This document shows, one piece after another, positions 34,000 through 43,588 of a DNA stretch of 64,000 nucleotides. The DNA lies in the NCBI RefSeq assembly GCF_043876835.1, contig NZ_JBAWJZ010000001.1, positions 372,001 to 436,000 of the forward strand, in the 5' to 3' direction. The DNA is from Yeosuana sp043876835. GTDB lineage: Bacteria > Bacteroidota > Bacteroidia > Flavobacteriales > Flavobacteriaceae. Within the stretch, counting starts at the first letter, position 1. Each line of letters opens with the position of its first letter. The translations under genes were made by a program, and so were the position numbers. The notes below the pieces were generated by a model that had not been told where the DNA came from, made no database searches, and worked only from the letters and a program-made list of their open reading frames with translations.

Positions 34000-34785
34000 C
34001 TATTTTCCTGGGAAATCTGCTTTTCTTTTTTGTAAAAAAGCGGTAGTGCCTTCAACAAAATCTTCTGTTCCAAAACAGTTTCCAAATTCTTCAATTTCAA
34101 CTTCAAAACCATTAACGCCATCAATAAAATTAGCATTAATAGCCTTAATAGCAGCAGAAATCGCTACAGAAGAATTTCGAGATATTTTTTGTGCCAATTT
34201 TTCACAAAATGGCAATAACTCTTCTTGAGGTGTAACATGATTTACCAAACCATAGGACAAGGCTTGTTTAGCATCTATCATACCAGCCGTCATAATCATT
34301 TCCATGGCGCGCCCTTTACCTACTAAATTTGGTAATCTTTGGGTGCCACCGTAACCAGGAATAAGGCCAAGCGATACTTCTGGCAAACCCATTTTAGCAT
34401 TATCACTTGCAACCCTAAAATGACAAGCCATAGCTAATTCTAAACCACCGCCAAGAGCAAAGCCATTAACAGCAGCAATAACTGGTGTTGACAGGTTTTC
34501 AATAAAATCAAATAGCAATTTTTGCCCTTTTGCTGCTAATTTCCCACCTTCTTCAACAGAAAAGTTAGCAAATTCACTAATATCTGCTCCTGCAACAAAT
34601 GCTTTTTCGCCACTTCCGATTACAATAATAACTTTAATACTTGAATCTTCATCGGCTTCTTTAAATGCTTGATGCAGTTCTTTAATAGTTGCTTTATTTA
34701 AAGCATTTAATTTAGTAGGACGGTTTATGGTAATAATTGAAAAATCGTTATGATTTGATATTAAGATATTTTCATAATGAATCAT
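34000..34785 (-). CDS. Enoyl-CoA hydratase/isomerase (crotonase family)
   Basis: A 261-residue crotonase-fold enzyme that hydrates trans-2-enoyl-CoA in fatty-acid or amino-acid breakdown. Oxyanion-hole residues are in AFVAGADISEF (about 62-72) and NGFALGGGLELAMACH (about 108-123). The catalytic Glu region is MGLPEVSLGLIPGYGGTQRL (about 133-152) with the second Glu in the same stretch. Length is normal. It follows the histidine kinase gene by 19 bases on the minus strand. The exact acyl chain cannot be told. Confidence 0.93.
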   Translation of the reverse strand: MIHYENILISNHNDFSIITINRPTKLNALNKATIKELHQAFKEADEDSSIKVIIVIGSGEKAFVAGADISEFANFSVEEGGKLAAKGQKLLFDFIENLSTPVIAAVNGFALGGGLELAMACHFRVASDNAKMGLPEVSLGLIPGYGGTQRLPNLVGKGRAMEMIMTAGMIDAKQALSYGLVNHVTPQEELLPFCEKLAQKISRNSSVAISAAIKAINANFIDGVNGFEVEIEEFGNCFGTEDFVEGTTAFLQKRKADFPGK

Positions 34786-34804
34786 GATTACTGAATTTTA
34801 AGTT

Positions 34805-36277
34805 TTAAAAAAGTTGTTCTTTAGGAATAGTAACTTTAAAAGTTGTTCCTTTATCTGTTTCAGAAACAAAAGAAATCGTTCCTTTTTGCATTTCTACTAT
34901 ATTTTTTACCATAGCCAAACCAAGTCCCATTCCACTTGTCTTGGTAGTAAATTTAGGTTCAAACACTTTAAATTTATTCTCTTCTGAAACTCCAGAACCA
35001 TTGTCAGATACCGTGATTACAACATTATTATCTAGCGACTTCACATTTACTGTAATTTTAGGGTCTCTGTCTTCAGGAATTGCCTGAATTCCATTTTTAA
35101 CCAAATTGGTAACTACACGTATAAGCTGAGTTCTATCAAATTTTGCTATGATTTCTTCGGAATCGGATGAAAATATAATATAATCTTCATTAAAAATCTC
35201 TAAAGCAAGTTTCACCACCTTAACAACATTTAAAGTTTCATTTTGTTGTGCAGGCATTTTTGCAAAGTTTGAAAAGGCTGAAGCTATTGAGCTCATCGTA
35301 TCAATTTGCTGAATCAAGGTTTTACTGTATTCATCAACCTTCTTGTTAATATTCTCATCTGTTGGATCAAATTTTCGTTGAAAATTTTGAACCGTTAAAC
35401 GCATTGGTGTCAGTGGGTTTTTAATTTCATGGGCTACTTGTTTTGCCATTTCACGCCATGCCTGTTCACGTTCAGAAGTAGCTAATTTTACGGCGCTATC
35501 CCTTAATTCATCAATCATACTATTGTAAGAATTAACCAAACTGGAAATTTCTTCACTAGTATCTCCAATTTCAATACGTTCATTACTTTTTTCCAAGCGT
35601 GTAGTAATAATTTTATCGCTTATGGTTTTTAATGATTTTGTAATATACTTTGATAAAATAAAAGCAATCGCAACGGCCATAAGCAATACAAATGAATAGG
35701 CATATAATAACCGGAGTAAAAATTCATTTAGCTCTTTAGAAAGAAACTCATCATTTTCTAAATAAGGCAGATTTAATATGGCTAATGGTTTAGATTTTTG
35801 ATCGGTTATATATGAATATGAGGATTGAAAAGTTTCACCATTTACAACACTTTTCTCAATATACTTATGCTCACCTTGGTCTGAAACTTTATTAGATAAT
35901 TCGTTTAAAATTTCTGGTCTTATACAAACCTGAATGGTGTCTAAAGTAAGGGTCGCTCTTGATGTTTTTAAAAGTGTTCCATCAAGGTCGTATAAATTTA
36001 ACTGCAGCGAATGGACTTCGGCAATTTCATAAATTTCGTCTTTAAATATTAACGGAATTTTTTCTGTTGTAACAGGGTATGACGTTTCTCTTAAAACAAA
36101 ATTTATATGGCTTAGTATGGCTTTTTCTTTACGTTCAAGTCTTTGTATGTGATAATCTTTGGTTTCTTCCTTGTATTGATAAATTGCCACAGATGCTATT
36201 AGTACAGACGCCAAAAGAACCAATAGTATCATTCCTATAAAAATACGTGTTCGTAAAGACAATCGTTTTAAATTCAT
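34805..36277 (-). CDS. Membrane sensor histidine kinase (HAMP, NtrY-like)
   Basis: A 490-residue sensor kinase with transmembrane helices at about 13-33 and 188-210 enclosing an extracytoplasmic sensor region. HAMP follows (about 211-265), then HisKA with HEIKNPLTPMRLTV (phosphorylated His at about 285) and a HATPase domain (about 370-490) with N, G1 and G2 boxes (NLVKNGIQAI, VSDNGSGV, TSGMGLGLAM). The H-box H-E-I-K-N-P-L-T-P is the NtrY/PhoR-like form. No response regulator gene is adjacent, so it is an orphan kinase. It is next to hemJ on the same strand (86-base gap). The signal is unknown. Confidence 0.9.
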   Translation of the reverse strand: MNLKRLSLRTRIFIGMILLVLLASVLIASVAIYQYKEETKDYHIQRLERKEKAILSHINFVLRETSYPVTTEKIPLIFKDEIYEIAEVHSLQLNLYDLDGTLLKTSRATLTLDTIQVCIRPEILNELSNKVSDQGEHKYIEKSVVNGETFQSSYSYITDQKSKPLAILNLPYLENDEFLSKELNEFLLRLLYAYSFVLLMAVAIAFILSKYITKSLKTISDKIITTRLEKSNERIEIGDTSEEISSLVNSYNSMIDELRDSAVKLATSEREQAWREMAKQVAHEIKNPLTPMRLTVQNFQRKFDPTDENINKKVDEYSKTLIQQIDTMSSIASAFSNFAKMPAQQNETLNVVKVVKLALEIFNEDYIIFSSDSEEIIAKFDRTQLIRVVTNLVKNGIQAIPEDRDPKITVNVKSLDNNVVITVSDNGSGVSEENKFKVFEPKFTTKTSGMGLGLAMVKNIVEMQKGTISFVSETDKGTTFKVTIPKEQLF

Positions 36278-36363
36278 GCACTGATATTTTGAATCAAAAA
36301 CATCAAACTATTCAATGTTTTTAAGATTAATAAATATAGCAATAATTGAACCAATCCTATTTC

Positions 36364-36912
36364 TTAGGCATCAGGATTTTTTGTTCTAATATTCTTATAA
36401 ACTTTAAACCCTAACATAATGAGTATTCCCAACACAGCTAAACCTACAATTCCATAAATCCAATTAATGGCATTTTTTAGAATTACTAAAAAAACAACCG
36501 CAAAAAGTATAAAAGTGGCTCCTTCATTCCAGATACGCATAAAACTGGATGTTTTTTTAATGTCATCATTTTGTAACTGTTTATAGTATTGATGCGTTTT
36601 AAGATGATACATTATAAGAAGAATTACAAATAACAATTTTACATGCATCCAAGGTTGTTCCAGCCAATAAGGTTGTAAAATAAGTAACCAAACAGCAAAA
36701 ATAGTAGCAAGTATTGCCGAAGGCCATGTAATAATAAACCATAAACGCTTTGCCATTAACTTAAGTTGTTTGCCTAAAATTTCTTTTTCGGGAGATGGTT
36801 TATGAAAAGATTCTATTTGATACACAAATAGTCGAGGAATATAAAATAATCCTGCAAACCAGGTAATGACGAAAATAAGATGAAACGATTTTATATAATT
36901 GTAAAATTCCAT
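36364..36912 (-). CDS. hemJ: Protoporphyrinogen IX oxidase HemJ-like (UPF0093/CopD annotation)
   Basis: A 182-residue membrane protein with four or five helices. The N-terminus YNYIKSFHLIFVITWFAGLFYIPRLFVY carries the conserved His (about 11) and the W-F-A-G-L-F-Y-x-P-R-L pattern of the HemJ/UPF0093 family. Databases often name such proteins CopD family. HemJ oxidises protoporphyrinogen IX to protoporphyrin IX, the step before ferrochelatase. Location 33 bases downstream of the MATE gene, which follows hemH, supports the assignment and fills the otherwise missing step of the haem genes here. Confidence 0.85.
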   Translation of the reverse strand: MEFYNYIKSFHLIFVITWFAGLFYIPRLFVYQIESFHKPSPEKEILGKQLKLMAKRLWFIITWPSAILATIFAVWLLILQPYWLEQPWMHVKLLFVILLIMYHLKTHQYYKQLQNDDIKKTSSFMRIWNEGATFILFAVVFLVILKNAINWIYGIVGLAVLGILIMLGFKVYKNIRTKNPDA

Positions 36913-36945
36913 TTTAAAAACTCTTTAATGAGATAAAAATAATCA

Positions 36946-38289
36946 TTATTGAATTAAATCTTTTCTAATTTCCTTGTTTAATAAGTAAGCTGTAACAATA
37001 GTAGAAAGCACATCTGAAATAGGAAAAGACATCCAAACTCCTAGCTCACCATAAAACTTGGGCAAAATTAAAATTAAAGGAATAAAGAACAGACCTTGTC
37101 TCAACAATGTTAAAAGCAAAGCAGGAGTTGCTTTCCCAATAGCTTGAAAATACGCAGCACCTATAAGTTGAATCGCTATTATTGGAGTAGCGGCAAATAC
37201 CCAACGCATATCGTTAGGTGTTTGATTAATAACATTCATATCTGAGGTAAACATTCTGGTAATCTCTTCAGGAAAAACCATTAATAAAATAAAAACTAAA
37301 GTAGCCATAATCATTGCATACTTTATAGCAGTATTGATGGTTTCTCTTACTCTTGCATAATTTTGAGCTCCATAATTAAACCCAGCTATTGGTAAAAACC
37401 CTTGCGTTAAACCTAAAACGGGAAACATAGCAAACATGAGCATTCTTCCAACAATTGCATATGAAGTTACCGATGTTTCTCCACCCAAATCATACAAAAT
37501 ATTATTCATAAACAAATAGGTGATACTCACCACAGCTTGTCTAGCTAATGTCACAAAACCAAGGGAACCAATTTCGTATACTAGTTTTGGATTTAACCCA
37601 AAATGAGACAGGTTTATTTTTAATTCAGAATGTTTTGATGAGAAAAACCAAAATATGTACGCAAAACAAAAAACATATGAAATAGATGTTGCCCAAGCTG
37701 CTCCTTCCATTCCTAAGTCTAGCACATTAATAAAAATATAATCTAGAATTAAATTACCAATTGATGGTATCATCATAGCGTACATTGCAAATTTTGGTTT
37801 GCCTTCTGCTCTAATAACGGTGTTTCCCATCATGCAAAGTGCTAAAAAAGGAACACCATAAAGTACAATGGTATAATATATTTTAGCAGGAACAAACATG
37901 GCGCCTTTTCCACCAAAAGATACTATGATATTGTCTGCAAACAATAAACCTAAAACCACCAAGGTTATGGTTAGCAATAATGTAAGTGATATTTGATTGC
38001 CAAGTGTTTTTAAAGCTTTTTCCTTGTTTGAAGCTCCAAGCGCTCTTGAAATTATTGATGACCCACCAATACCAATTGACATACCTAAAGCGGCAATAAA
38101 AAAGGAAACAGGAAGCACAACGTTAATGGCTGCAATAGCAATTGAGCCAATCCAATTTCCAACAAAAATGGTATCTACTAAAATATTAAGTGACATCACT
38201 AATATTCCAATAGATGCAGGTACTGCTTGTTTTATAAGTAATTTATTGATTGGTTGTAGCCCTAAATCTTTCGAAGATATTTTTGCCAT
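36946..38289 (-). CDS. MATE-family multidrug/organic-cation efflux transporter
   Basis: A 447-residue inner-membrane protein with twelve predicted helices in two MatE repeats. Family patterns include the first-helix KQAVPASIGILVMSLNILVDTIFVG and GLTQGFLPIAGFNYGAQNY in the second half. MATE transporters export drugs or metabolites using Na+ or H+. It starts 11 bases after hemH and is followed by hemJ, so it is embedded in the minus-strand haem operon; export of a porphyrin or protection from haem intermediates is an inference from position only. Confidence 0.93.
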   Translation of the reverse strand: MAKISSKDLGLQPINKLLIKQAVPASIGILVMSLNILVDTIFVGNWIGSIAIAAINVVLPVSFFIAALGMSIGIGGSSIISRALGASNKEKALKTLGNQISLTLLLTITLVVLGLLFADNIIVSFGGKGAMFVPAKIYYTIVLYGVPFLALCMMGNTVIRAEGKPKFAMYAMMIPSIGNLILDYIFINVLDLGMEGAAWATSISYVFCFAYIFWFFSSKHSELKINLSHFGLNPKLVYEIGSLGFVTLARQAVVSITYLFMNNILYDLGGETSVTSYAIVGRMLMFAMFPVLGLTQGFLPIAGFNYGAQNYARVRETINTAIKYAMIMATLVFILLMVFPEEITRMFTSDMNVINQTPNDMRWVFAATPIIAIQLIGAAYFQAIGKATPALLLTLLRQGLFFIPLILILPKFYGELGVWMSFPISDVLSTIVTAYLLNKEIRKDLIQ

Positions 38290-38300
38290 ATTTTTATGGC

Positions 38301-39314
38301 TTAAGCCCAGTTTTTAATCCATTTTGCTAATAAGTTAACCCAAGAATCATCATCATTTAAACAGGGAATGGTTGTGAATTCACTACCTCCCATTTCATGA
38401 AATATTTCTTGTCCTTCCATAGCTATTTCTTCTAAAGTTTCTAAACAATCGCTAACAAATGCAGGTGTTACAATTGCCATATTTTTAATACCTTGTTTTC
38501 CTAATCGCTCTATGGTTCTGTCTGTATAAGGTTGCAACCATGGATCGAAACCTAAACGTGATTGAAAAGATGTTGAAAAAGTTCCCTCTTTAAGGTTTAA
38601 TTTTTCTCCTACCATTCTTGTCACCTCTAAACATTGGTGTTTGTAACAAAACTCGTGTGCTTTTGAAGGTGTAACGCAACAACTTCCATCTATTTTACAA
38701 TGCGATTTTGTTACATCACTTTTTCTAATATGTCTTTCCGGAACACCGTGATATGAAAATAATAAATGCTCATAATTCTTCCCTTCTAAATGAGCTTTTA
38801 TTGAATTTGAAAGCACTTCAATATATTCTGGATCGTTATAAAAAGCTGGTAAAGATTCTATTTTTAGATTAGGAAAATGTTCTTTTTGAATGTCATAAGC
38901 TAAAACATTAATCGTTTCAGTAGTTGCCATTGCAAATTGTGGATACAAAGGTATCATAAGGATGTGTTCAACTCCTTTATTTACCAATTTCTGGAGCCCC
39001 TTATGTATAGACATGCTTCCGTAACGCATGGCCAAGCCAACAGGAATATCAACTTGTTTTTGAACTTTAGCTTGCAATCTTTCAGATAAAACAATAAGAG
39101 GAGAGCCTTCTTCCCACCAAATCCTTTTATAAGCTGCGGCAGAAGCTTTTGGGCGAGTGTTTAAAATTATACCTTTTACAAGCAAAGTTCTTGCCCATAA
39201 AGGCACATCTATAACACGTTCGTCCATTAAAAATTCACCTAAATATTTTTTCACGTCTTTGGGATCTGTGCTTTCGGGAGAACCAAGATTTACTAAAAGA
39301 ATTCCTTTTTTCAT
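38301..39314 (-). CDS. hemH: Ferrochelatase
   Basis: A 337-residue enzyme that inserts Fe(II) into protoporphyrin IX, the final step of haem synthesis. Start KKGILLVNLGSPESTDPKDV, catalytic His region LLFSYHGVPERHI (about 190-202), and SRLGFDPWLQPYTD followed by VTPAFVSDCLETLEEI with the conserved Glu. The Cys-containing segment CKIDGSCCVTPSKAHEFCYKH is also typical of bacterial ferrochelatases of this type. It heads the minus-strand hemH-MATE-hemJ group. Confidence 0.96.
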   Translation of the reverse strand: MKKGILLVNLGSPESTDPKDVKKYLGEFLMDERVIDVPLWARTLLVKGIILNTRPKASAAAYKRIWWEEGSPLIVLSERLQAKVQKQVDIPVGLAMRYGSMSIHKGLQKLVNKGVEHILMIPLYPQFAMATTETINVLAYDIQKEHFPNLKIESLPAFYNDPEYIEVLSNSIKAHLEGKNYEHLLFSYHGVPERHIRKSDVTKSHCKIDGSCCVTPSKAHEFCYKHQCLEVTRMVGEKLNLKEGTFSTSFQSRLGFDPWLQPYTDRTIERLGKQGIKNMAIVTPAFVSDCLETLEEIAMEGQEIFHEMGGSEFTTIPCLNDDDSWVNLLAKWIKNWA

Positions 39315-39407
39315 TATAAATTTTTTGCTAAGGTAAGGAGTAATTTATTTAAAGGTTTTAAATATTTTTATAGAATTGAACCAAGTTATTGAATTAAAAA
39401 TCAACTC

Positions 39408-39560
39408 TCATTTTTCTGTTTTATTTTGTGAATATAAATTTGAGTTTTCTTGGTTATGCTCACAATCCTGAAAAATGCCACATGAAATTGTTGGGCGAAC
39501 TAAAGATTTAACATTTAAATTTTTTGATAAAGCTTCAATTTCTGGAGTTAAGTAATTCAT
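39408..39560 (-). CDS. Unrecognised 50-residue peptide with two Cys
   Basis: An open frame from ATG at 39560 to TGA at 39408. The product begins MNYLTPEIEALSKNLNVKSL and continues with RPTISCGIFQDCEHNQ (Cys at about 27 and 33) and a polar tail. The N-terminal half looks like a short amphipathic leader and the S-C-G-x-F-x-D-C core recalls small secreted or modified peptides, but I do not recognise a family. It lies 37 bases downstream of an AraC gene on the same strand and 93 bases before hemH. There is no clear promoter of its own. Confidence 0.45.
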   Translation of the reverse strand: MNYLTPEIEALSKNLNVKSLVRPTISCGIFQDCEHNQENSNLYSQNKTEK

Positions 39561-39597
39561 ATCATACCGTTTTATAAATTATTGTAAGTTCTCAATT

Positions 39598-40518
39598 CTA
39601 ATTCAAAGAAGAAATGTATTTTTTAGGAGTTGTTCCATATTTTTTTTTAAAAGCTGCAATAAAATGACTAGATGTACTGTAGCCTACTTTTAGACCAACT
39701 TCATTGACATTATCGTCCCCAGATTCTAACATTTTTCTGGCAACTTCCATTTTATAATCAACTAAAAAACCAAAAACGGTATTACCATATATCTGTTTAA
39801 ATCCTTCTTTTAATTTTTTTAAACTTAAACCAATATCATCGGCTAACTCTTGCAAACTAGGTGGTTCTGCCATTTGAGAAATAATAATATCTTTAGCTTT
39901 TCTTAATTTAATCACATTTGTTTCATCAACTAAAAAAGGACATTGCTCAATATCGGCTTCTTCATTTCTGTTAAAATACAAACTCAAAATTTCATAAGCT
40001 TTTCCTTTAAAATACAAGTGCTTTATTGAATGGTTTAGGTTGTAGTTTATTAACTGATTTAAAACTATTGCCATTGATGGAGAGATCTCTCCATCTTTAT
40101 AATACTTTTTATCTCTATTATCTTCATTTAGGAAAGAAATATAATCAGCCTCTTGTGAAAATAAGGCGTGGAATTTCTTGATTGAAATTAAAACCGAAAC
40201 AATCCAGGAATTTGGATTTATTTCAATATTAATAGGCAAACTCCGTTGAGGGTTATATAATAGCAAAGAATTTTCTTCAAGTATGTTTAATGTGTAAGTT
40301 CCTTCATTAAAAATGAATTTACTTGAACCTTTTAAACTAAAATGAAACTGCAAACAATCATTATGAACTTCACGTCGCAAATTAACTGGTCTATCTTCTT
40401 CATTTTTATAGCTTAAAACCAAAAAATGATCATCAATATATGTTTCATCAAAATACCTTTCAGCGACATTTTTTTTGTCTGATTGAGAACCAATATTATT
40501 AATATTATTTAGATTCAT
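39598..40518 (-). CDS. AraC-family transcriptional regulator
   Basis: A 306-residue regulator. An N-terminal beta-rich domain (about 25-200) without strong family identity precedes the C-terminal HTH pair (about 205-305): PSLQELADDIGLSLKKLKEGF and the signature VGYSTSSHFIAAFKKKYGTTP. The PCR-like (PchR-type) AraC regulators with the KLKEGFK motif often bind siderophores or haem-related ligands, and this gene is next to the haem genes, so control of haem or iron genes is possible but inferred. It is divergent from hemA (170-base gap). Confidence 0.9.
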   Translation of the reverse strand: MNLNNINNIGSQSDKKNVAERYFDETYIDDHFLVLSYKNEEDRPVNLRREVHNDCLQFHFSLKGSSKFIFNEGTYTLNILEENSLLLYNPQRSLPINIEINPNSWIVSVLISIKKFHALFSQEADYISFLNEDNRDKKYYKDGEISPSMAIVLNQLINYNLNHSIKHLYFKGKAYEILSLYFNRNEEADIEQCPFLVDETNVIKLRKAKDIIISQMAEPPSLQELADDIGLSLKKLKEGFKQIYGNTVFGFLVDYKMEVARKMLESGDDNVNEVGLKVGYSTSSHFIAAFKKKYGTTPKKYISSLN

Positions 40519-40656
40519 TCTAATTTATTGTTTTTAAAATCATTGATTTTAGGGTAAAAATATGATAAATATCATAAATTATTAAAAAAAATGTTTAAAA
40601 ACCTATAATCGATACTTAAAGTTCTTTTGGCGTTGTTTTTTTTAAATTTACATACA

Positions 40657-40664
40657 TACATTTG
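40657..40664 (+). promoter_or_regulatory. -7 promoter element (TACATTTG) of the hemA operon
   Basis: This exact TAnnTTTG match lies 24 bases before the hemA ATG, with a TTG about 20 bases upstream as a possible -33 element. Confidence 0.55.
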
Positions 40665-40688
40665 TTATTCAAATTTTGAAGTCTCGTA

Positions 40689-41948
40689 ATGCAACAATAT
40701 AATATTTCTAAAAGCAGTTCCTTCTATGCTTTAGGATTAAGCTATAAAAAAGCTGATGCCGATATTAGAGGGCGTTTTAGTTTAGACGAAAATTCAAAAA
40801 TTAATCTACTTAATCAAGCCAAAGAGAATGGTATTGAGAGTTTGGTTATTACCTCAACCTGTAATAGAACAGAAATTTACGGTTTTGCACAACATCCATT
40901 TCAACTCATACAATTGCTTTGTGAAAACACTAAAGGAACCATAGAAGAGTTTCAAAAAGTGGCTTATATCTACAAAAATTCTGATGCTATTTCGCATATG
41001 TTTCGTGTTGGCTCTGGTTTAGATAGTCAAATTTTAGGTGATTTTGAAATTATTAGCCAAATTAAAAAAAGTGCTGTTGTTTCAAAAAAATTAAATTTAT
41101 TAAACCCTTTTTTAGAACGTCTTGTTAATGCGGTTATTCAAGCAAGTAAACGTATTAAAACTGAAACCGAAATATCATCTGGCGCAACATCTGTATCATT
41201 CGCTTCTGTTCAATATATATTTAACAATGTAGAAGATATTTCAAATAAAAATATCTTGTTATTTGGCACTGGTAAAATAGGGAGAAATACTTGTGAAAAT
41301 TTAGTTAAACATACTAAAAATGAGCGCATTACACTTATTAATAGAACCAAAAATACTGCCGAAAATATTGGAGGAAAACTAAACTTGGTTGTAAAAGATT
41401 ACGCGAACTTACAAGAAGAAATTACTCAATCAGATATTTTAATTGTTGCAACTGGTGCTCAAAGACCAACGATTGACAAACATATTGTTCAAACAAAAAA
41501 ACCGCTTCTTATTTTAGATTTATCAATTCCAAAAAATGTAGATAGCAATGTTGAAGACTTACCAAATGTGAATCTTGTTCATTTAGATGATTTATCAAAA
41601 ATTACTGATGAAACCCATGAAAAAAGAAAAGAACATATTCCTTTTGCCGAAGCTATTATTGAAGATGTTAAAAAAGAATTTAACGATTGGCTTGAAACAA
41701 GAAAATTTGCTCCAACCATTAAAGCTTTAAAAAGTAAGCTTTTAGATTTCAAGAATGCTGAACTAGAAGCACAACGTAAAAAAAGCGCCAATTTTAATGA
41801 AGAACAAGCAGAATTGATCAGCAATAATATCATTCAAAAAATAACCAATCATTTTGCCCATCATTTAAAAGACGATAATATTTCTACTGATGATAGCCTT
41901 GAACTTATAAAAAAAGTGTTCCAATTAGAAAATTTAATAGATGTCTGA
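40689..41948 (+). CDS. hemA: Glutamyl-tRNA reductase
   Basis: A 419-residue NADPH-dependent enzyme that reduces glutamyl-tRNA to glutamate semialdehyde, the first committed step of C5-pathway tetrapyrrole synthesis. The catalytic Cys lies in ITSTCNRTEIY (Cys58), with the family segment GSGLDSQILGDFEIISQIK (about 113-131) and a nucleotide-binding NILLFGTGKIGRNTCENL (about 192-209). The C-terminal dimerisation helix is complete. The last 8 bases overlap the start of hemC, showing translational coupling. hemL, the next step, is not in the window. Confidence 0.96.
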   Translation: MQQYNISKSSSFYALGLSYKKADADIRGRFSLDENSKINLLNQAKENGIESLVITSTCNRTEIYGFAQHPFQLIQLLCENTKGTIEEFQKVAYIYKNSDAISHMFRVGSGLDSQILGDFEIISQIKKSAVVSKKLNLLNPFLERLVNAVIQASKRIKTETEISSGATSVSFASVQYIFNNVEDISNKNILLFGTGKIGRNTCENLVKHTKNERITLINRTKNTAENIGGKLNLVVKDYANLQEEITQSDILIVATGAQRPTIDKHIVQTKKPLLILDLSIPKNVDSNVEDLPNVNLVHLDDLSKITDETHEKRKEHIPFAEAIIEDVKKEFNDWLETRKFAPTIKALKSKLLDFKNAELEAQRKKSANFNEEQAELISNNIIQKITNHFAHHLKDDNISTDDSLELIKKVFQLENLIDV

Positions 41949-43518
41949 AATTATAAGAATTGGTACTCGCGATAGCGAATTAGCACTATGGCAAGCAAAA
42001 ACAGTACAAGACCAACTAGAAAAACTAGGCTATAAAACATCATTAGTTCCTGTGAAATCTACAGGAGATTTAGTATTGGATAAACCATTATACGAACTTG
42101 GCATTACAGGCATTTTTACCAGAACCTTGGATATTGCCATGCTAAATCATGATATTGATATTGCGGTTCATTCTTTAAAAGATGTTCCAACAGTTTTACC
42201 AAAAGGCATTGTACAGGCTGCAGTAATAAAACGAGGGAATATTAACGATACTTTGGTGTTTAAAAACAATGAAGAGTTTTTGGCCCAAAAAGAAGCCGTT
42301 ATCGCTACTGGAAGCTTACGTCGTCGAGCCCAATGGTTAAACAGGTATCCTACTCATACTATTGTTGATTTACGTGGAAACATGAATTCGCGCATGCAAA
42401 AATTAAAAGACAATGAAGATTGGAACGGAGCTATTTTTGCAGCTGCTGGTTTAGGACGAATTGGTATTAGACCCGAAGAAGCTATTAATTTAGATTGGAT
42501 GATTCCTGCGCCAGCACAAGGAGCAGTTATGATTACCGCTTTAAAAGAAAATGAATTTGCAGTAAATGCCTGTGCTGAATTAAATCATGAAGAAACAGAA
42601 ATTTGCACAAGTATTGAACGTGAATTTTTAAACAGGTTAGAAGGCGGATGTACAGCGCCTATTGGAGCTATTGCACAAATAAAAAATGAAGAAGTTGTTT
42701 TTAAAGGTACTTTATTAAGTATTGATGGCTCTAAAAGAATAGATGTTACACGTGTTAAAAAATTAGGCGAACATCATGATATGGCTGCTTTTTGCGCTAA
42801 TTTTGTGATTGAACGTGGTGGAAAACGCTTAATGGATGAATTACAAAGAACAAACAAACAAACTACCGTTTACTCTACAAAGACATTAACCGAAGGCCAA
42901 AGACATTTATTAAGTCATAAAATAAACGTCAAAAGTTCAGATTTTATAAAAGTAAGTCTCAATAGAATTCCTAAAACAGTTTTAAAATCTAATCTTAATA
43001 ATGTTATCATTACAAGTAAAAATGCTGTTGAAGCGCTAACCACTAATTTTTCTTCTGATGAATTAAAGTTCAAAAACATTTATTGTGTTGGTAGGAGAAC
43101 TAAGCAATTAATTGAACAAAAAATTGGAAAAGTAGCTCACTCAGAAAACAGTGCTAAAAATCTGGCTAACTATTTAGTAGACTATATGGAAGGTACAGAA
43201 ATCACCTATTTCTGTAGTGATTTACGTTTGGACGATTTACCAAAAATATTAGAAGACAATAATATTACTGTTAATGAAGTAGAAGCCTATAAAACTGTTT
43301 ATTCATCACTAAAAGTTGACGAATCTACCGAAGGTATTATGTTTTACAGCCCATCAACCGTTCAGAGTTATATCTTGCAAAATAAAGCCAAAAAAATAGC
43401 TTTCTGTATAGGTGATACAACAGCCGAAGAAGCTAAAAAACACTTTAAGGATGTTCGTATTGCAAAAGTACCAACTGTGGAAAGTGTTATTGAATTGGTG
43501 AACGAACATTACGTTTGA
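41941..43518 (+). CDS. hemC: Fused hydroxymethylbilane synthase / uroporphyrinogen-III synthase
   Basis: A 525-residue fusion. Residues 1-300 are HemC: IRIGTRDSELALWQAKTV at the start, HSLKDVPTVLP, GSLRRRAQWL, and the dipyrromethane-cofactor Cys in LEGGCTAPIGA (about Cys239). Residues about 305-525 are a HemD-like domain: NVIITSKNAVEAL, IYCVGRRTKQLIE, and IMFYSPSTVQSYI, then AFCIGDTTAEEA. It therefore makes and cyclises hydroxymethylbilane in one polypeptide, which explains why no separate hemD is present. It overlaps hemA by 8 bases and is followed by hemE after 70 bases. Confidence 0.94.
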   Translation: MSEIIRIGTRDSELALWQAKTVQDQLEKLGYKTSLVPVKSTGDLVLDKPLYELGITGIFTRTLDIAMLNHDIDIAVHSLKDVPTVLPKGIVQAAVIKRGNINDTLVFKNNEEFLAQKEAVIATGSLRRRAQWLNRYPTHTIVDLRGNMNSRMQKLKDNEDWNGAIFAAAGLGRIGIRPEEAINLDWMIPAPAQGAVMITALKENEFAVNACAELNHEETEICTSIEREFLNRLEGGCTAPIGAIAQIKNEEVVFKGTLLSIDGSKRIDVTRVKKLGEHHDMAAFCANFVIERGGKRLMDELQRTNKQTTVYSTKTLTEGQRHLLSHKINVKSSDFIKVSLNRIPKTVLKSNLNNVIITSKNAVEALTTNFSSDELKFKNIYCVGRRTKQLIEQKIGKVAHSENSAKNLANYLVDYMEGTEITYFCSDLRLDDLPKILEDNNITVNEVEAYKTVYSSLKVDESTEGIMFYSPSTVQSYILQNKAKKIAFCIGDTTAEEAKKHFKDVRIAKVPTVESVIELVNEHYV

Positions 43519-43588
43519 TTTTTTTTACCAGACTATTTAAATTTTAAAAACCAACAAGCCTTTATACAACCAAGGAACAACAAAACAT

